Source of the DNA: DATEOR01 sp035296905 | GTDB taxonomy: Bacteria > Actinomycetota > Thermoleophilia > Gaiellales > Gaiellaceae | Direction: 5' to 3' | NCBI GenBank assembly: GCA_035296905.1 | Contig: DATHAA010000098.1 | Span: 1-6,463, forward strand | Length of the DNA stretch: 6,463 bases | Program-made: the position numbers and the translations under genes | The notes under the pieces: model-generated | The model's input: only the letters and a program-made list of their open reading frames with translations | Databases searched by the model: none | Told to the model about the DNA's origin: nothing | Part shown: positions 4,796 through 6,463 of the stretch, in pieces | How the letters are laid out: each line of letters opens with the position of its first letter | How positions within the stretch are numbered: the first letter of the stretch is position 1

Positions 4796-5271
4796 TTGGG
4801 GTTTCTCCGAATCGGCGCCGGATGGTTTGCGGAGGACGTCGAGACCTCGATCGACTACTACGTGCCGACCGCGACCTCGGGTCACGTATCTCCCCTAGTC
4901 AAGGGGCGGCTCGTGAACGGAAAGTTCTACCACCTCAAGGCGCACTACTCGGCAACGAACAACGGGATCAACGTCCAGAAGTTCGTCAACGGGGCGACGA
5001 CCGACCTCGCCGGCTACACGACGACCTTCCGCCGCGGGACGGGTTGGAAGCGGATGGTGCTCAAGGTGGTCGGTAACACCGTCACGGCCAGCCACTACGC
5101 GCTCGACGCTAATCGCGAGAACCCGGTTCACGACGCGACGGAGAAGCTCATCCTGAACGGGCAGGATGCGATCGACTTCGGGGGTGGAGTCAGAGGCGAC
5201 GCCGGTTACAGGTGGGTCCCGACGACCTCAACTGGCGAGCCGACAACTTCCGTGCCGGCGAGCCGGGGTAG
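4796..5271 (+). pseudogene. Probable LamG/concanavalin-like domain, C-terminal part, one frameshift
   Basis: The plus strand encodes a beta-rich stretch with the rhythm of LamG-type jelly-roll domains: SIDYYVPTATSGHVSPLVKG, NGKFYHLKAHYSATNNGINV, QKFVNGATTDLAGY, TGWKRMVLKVVGNTVTASHY, then GYRWV. Such domains bind carbohydrate or other ligands and are normally secreted. At 5218-5220 the frame is lost; one C added to the CCC run continues it as PDDLNWRADNFRAGEPG and TAG 5269-5271, a fitting end (the family often closes with a D-N-x-R strand). No signal peptide, ribosome binding site or convincing start lies at the left end; TTG 4796 and upstream codons are only open frame. I therefore read it as the 3' part of a longer secreted protein gene. 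The family call is by pattern and uncertain. Confidence 0.5.
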
Positions 5272-5400
5272 ACGCCTCTCTCTCTCAGTTGGCGGCTGAG
5301 AAAGCGGCAGCGGCGCTCATAACGATCGAGCGCCACAGGAAACGAGTTGAGCCGCAGGAGGTAGCTGTAGAAGCGGCTCGCCGCTCGCGCCAGACGTAGT

Positions 5401-6463
5401 TCACGAGGCAGGTGCCGATCCATTCCCTGCCGAGTCGTCTCCAGCCGCGCTTACCGCCTCCTCCCCAACCATCGCGTGCGCCCGTTCCTGATCGAGCCCG
5501 AGGCTCCGCAGCATGTCCGCGGAGGTCGCCTGCACCTGGCCCACGAGCAGGCTCGTCGACAGCTCTCCCTGCGTCGGGAGGACCGCCGTGGCACGGCGGG
5601 TGGCGCGCAGTGCCGCCGCATGGACCTCTCCCTCGTCGTCGCCACCCGCGAACTCCTCGGCGAGCTCTCGGGCGCCACAGGCAAGATCCCGAATCGCTGC
5701 AGGTATGCCCTCCGGGACACTTTCGCCGATTGTCAGCGCCCGGACGGCGCCACGCGCGAGCGTGCGGGCATCGCGCACCGTAAGGTCGAGCGGGAGGCCG
5801 ACGTCCTGGACGTCCGCGAAGCGGCCGCGGATCCGGCGCCCGGTCGGCGAGAAGCGCGCGGCCTCCCGTCCCGCGTCGAGGGCGTGCTCGACTTCGCTCC
5901 AGGCGGCGTCGATCTCGCGCGCGCGACGCAGCGTCTCGTGGGCAGCATCGAGATCGCGGCGCTCGAGGCTGTCCGCGACGTCGTCGAGGGTGGCGGCGAG
6001 CCTCGCGAGGATCGACTCGAGCGTCTCGCGGACGACCTTCACGGGATGGACCGGGAATAGGAGCTGGCTGAAGACGAGCGCCACCGCCCCTCCGAGCAGC
6101 GCATCGAGGAAGCGTGTCGGAGGGAATCCCTGGGTCTGCGGGGATACGGTCGCCACGAGAGCAGCTGAGACGGCGGCCTCGGTCGAGAGCATGCGACCGG
6201 GTCCGAGGATGAGGGCGGCGGCCAGGGCGAGGGCGACGATGAGCGCCAGCTGCCAGGTCCCGATGCCGATCGCGCGCACGACCAGGTCCCCGACACCGAT
6301 TCCCACGGCCACGCCGAGCACCATCTCGACCGCCTGGCGCACCCGCTGCCCACGCGTAGCCGCAAGCGCGACAATGGCCGCGAGCGGGGCGAAATAGGCA
6401 TCGGGGTGTCCAAGGACCTTCGCCGCCAGCAACCACGCAAGCGCGGCCGCGGCGGCGATCTGC
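5401..6463 (-). CDS. FUSC family / aromatic acid exporter-like inner-membrane protein (5' end outside window)
   Basis: About 353 residues are visible, ending at the stop 5403-5401; the frame is open through the right edge (first visible residues QIAAAAALAWLLAAK), so the start is beyond 6463. The first 140 or so residues form five or six membrane helices: AWLLAAKVLG, YFAPLAAIVALAATRGQRVR (the FUSC family hallmark), VLGVAVGIGVGDLVV, WQLALIVALALAAALIL, EAAVSAALVATV and FLDALLGGAVALVFSQLLFP. A cytoplasmic helical domain of about 200 residues follows, rich in Ala, Arg and Glu with coiled-coil character, as is usual. FUSC proteins (related to AaeB and DUF939 proteins) are thought to export aromatic acids or fusaric acid. 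A TTG at 6432 could be mistaken for a start, but the upstream residues fit the first helix. No frameshift is visible over 1 kb. The substrate is unknown. Confidence 0.9.
   Translation of the reverse strand, partial: QIAAAAALAWLLAAKVLGHPDAYFAPLAAIVALAATRGQRVRQAVEMVLGVAVGIGVGDLVVRAIGIGTWQLALIVALALAAALILGPGRMLSTEAAVSAALVATVSPQTQGFPPTRFLDALLGGAVALVFSQLLFPVHPVKVVRETLESILARLAATLDDVADSLERRDLDAAHETLRRAREIDAAWSEVEHALDAGREAARFSPTGRRIRGRFADVQDVGLPLDLTVRDARTLARGAVRALTIGESVPEGIPAAIRDLACGARELAEEFAGGDDEGEVHAAALRATRRATAVLPTQGELSTSLLVGQVQATSADMLRSLGLDQERAHAMVGEEAVSAAGDDSAGNGSAPAS

Noticed and set aside
2215..5308. 13-base direct repeat CTGAGAAAGCGGC at 2215-2227 and 5296-5308
   Set aside because: The flanks do not match, and a shared 13-mer is near chance for G+C-rich DNA of this length.
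5272..5400. Possible short protein on the minus strand downstream of the FUSC-like gene
   Set aside because: A helix-like stretch can be read (RLNSFPVALDRYERR), but it has no start signal or recognisable family and the region is short.
5476..6397. Long plus-strand open frames opposite the FUSC-like gene
   Set aside because: Arg/Ser-rich shadows of a gene with clear membrane helices and family motifs on the minus strand.
1..6463. tRNA, rRNA, CRISPR array, integron attC sites
   Set aside because: I looked for cloverleaf arms, regularly spaced repeats and paired attC core sites and saw none that hold up.

Overview
The window is G+C-rich, with C/G-ending codons, TTG and GTG starts, and families common in high-GC Actinobacteriota (SnoaL-like and ABM-like small proteins, a DUF6766-like protein, a FUSC-type exporter, an arsI-aquaporin-arsC module). 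I infer an actinobacterial genome or metagenome contig, perhaps Thermoleophilia-like. That placement rests on family recognition by eye only.

Layout, left to right. 1-368 holds no supportable gene. 369-2972 (minus strand) carries an arsenic-type module, read from high to low coordinates: the 3' part of arsI (C-As lyase), an aquaporin that keeps only its N-terminal end (2547-2724) and a short C-terminal end (about 1713-1816), arsC (1307-1712), and an intact ADP-ribosylglycohydrolase (369-1274). The middle of the aquaporin is replaced by about 730 bp holding a 5'-truncated SnoaL-fold gene (plus), a small membrane protein gene (minus) and a perfect 12-bp-stem hairpin. From about 2960 to 3501 the plus strand carries the 3' half of a DUF6766-like gene and a small ABM-like gene whose first half is inverted. 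3534-4712 is a coupled cupin/SnoaL gene pair (minus) bracketed by a 48-bp inverted repeat. 4796-5271 (plus) is the 3' part of a probable LamG-like domain protein. 5401 to the right edge (minus) is a FUSC/aromatic acid exporter-like gene that runs out of the window.

Two patterns stand out. First, several genes are cut at their 5' ends and joined head to head, and one small gene carries a local inversion of 112 bp bounded by the 5-bp inverted repeat AGAGT/ACTCT; flipping it back restores one continuous reading frame. Second, at least seven single-base losses, several of them in C runs, break arsC, arsI, the aquaporin start, the first SnoaL gene and the LamG-like gene, while the ADP-ribosylglycohydrolase, cupin, second SnoaL and FUSC genes are open throughout. 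Either this is a decaying accessory locus beside a few maintained genes, or the assembly has uneven indel errors and chimeric joins; reads are needed to decide.

If the arsenic module once worked as a unit, ArsI would cleave trivalent organoarsenicals, the aquaporin would pass arsenite out of the cell and ArsC would reduce arsenate. As written, none of the three can be translated whole. The cupin and SnoaL genes overlap and are probably co-translated; their substrate is unknown.
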